Part shown: in pieces, positions 63,691 through 64,000 of the stretch
Numbering within the stretch: position 1 is the first letter of the stretch
Layout: every line of letters starts with the position of its first letter
DNA from: Aristolochia californica
Taxonomy: Eukaryota > Streptophyta > Magnoliopsida > Piperales > Aristolochiaceae
Length of the DNA: 64,000 nucleotides
Direction: 5' to 3'
Assembly (NCBI GenBank): GCA_029961685.1
Contig: JARWKL010000009.1
Location: forward strand, 10,614,758-10,678,757
The notes under the pieces: model-generated
Databases searched by the model: none
What the model was told of the DNA's origin: nothing
What the model saw: the letters and a program-made list of their open reading frames with translations, nothing else
Translations under genes and position numbers: made by a program

Positions 63691-64000
63691 AAGACAGCTC
63701 TTTGAGGTGAAGACATTCTATTGTAGCTTCTAACGGATCTTAATTTTGAAAATGACGAGGATACTGTCATGGACTCATTTTGCTTCAAATCTTACGCCTA
63801 GCCTACGAACTTTTTTATTACATTGTGGGTATAATTTTGATGTGTAATCTGTTCAACAATAATTAATTTTTTGATTTGTTTTTTTAAGATAAGTTTATGA
63901 CTATTTAACCTTGTAGAATTCAAAGCTGCAAGCATGCTCATACTCGGAAATAGGACATGAGATTAAACCTTTTTTACTCTGTAAGTATTGTTTGGACTGT
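63691..64000. other. No supported gene; AT-rich end of window
   Basis: AT-rich DNA with no recognised feature. Confidence 0.5.

Noticed and set aside
1..64000. CRISPR arrays, tRNA or rRNA genes
   Set aside because: No spaced identical repeats, cloverleaf-like tRNA sequence or rRNA signature was seen; TGGTATCAGAGC words are retroelement primer sites.

Overview
This window is nuclear DNA of a flowering plant, probably a eudicot; the species cannot be named from sequence alone. The reasons are plant-type LTR retrotransposons with initiator-Met primer sites, TTTAGGG-type telomere-like tracts, a P-class PPR gene, and recognisable pieces of plant genes (EMB506-like ankyrin protein, NPH3/RPT2-like protein, sucrose-phosphate synthase, the flippase ALA2, calreticulin, CDPK, family-1 glycosidase, QWRF protein). 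Only one long intact host reading frame is present: the 872-codon PPR gene at 57159-59777. Almost everything else is transposable elements nested several levels deep.

Layout. 1-2.2 kb: no gene I can support. 2.2-6.4 kb: a decayed multi-exon EMB506-like gene on the minus strand. 6.55-12.15 and 25.5-26.6 kb: a cluster of PIF/Harbinger-type DNA transposons (1b, with 1a nested in it, and inverted copy 1c). Copy 1c is split by a 13.4-kb LTR-retrotransposon block (12156-25524, target duplication TATTT) that contains a complete chromovirus-type gypsy element (12759-18519), a 422-bp TRIM (18890-19311), a sucrose-phosphate synthase fragment and a second gypsy element lacking its 5' LTR. 26.9-40.8 kb: a minus-strand Copia relic split by an 11.9-kb LTR element (27446-39385, ATCAG). 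That element contains a minus-strand LTR element (28180-37614, TTTAT), which in turn holds Harbinger copy 2 (29918-32348) and a TRIM-family element (32778-36023) loaded with host gene fragments. 41.1-44.8 kb: a plus-strand Copia relic split by a solo LTR. 47.2-56.06 kb: Harbinger copy 3, with copy 4 nested in its 3' end. 57.2-59.8 kb: the PPR gene. 59.8-64 kb: a quieter flank with a 320-bp TRIM, microsatellites and an ~85-bp minisatellite.

The most unusual theme is gene-fragment capture by several kinds of element. A TRIM-family retroelement with 81-bp LTRs carries sense-oriented pieces of at least five unrelated genes, and the longest piece has no introns, which points to RNA-level capture. 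Two Harbinger derivatives carry different host fragments in place of their deleted interiors: an NPH3/RPT2-like BTB exon ending in a splice donor, and a possible DEAD-box helicase tail. The Harbinger family also carries long degenerate TTTAGGG tracts in its 5' leader in all four copies that retain it.

No reading frame from any element appears fully functional. The best-preserved transposase (copy 3) has lost its first catalytic Asp, and both gypsy elements and both Copia relics have several stops and frameshifts.
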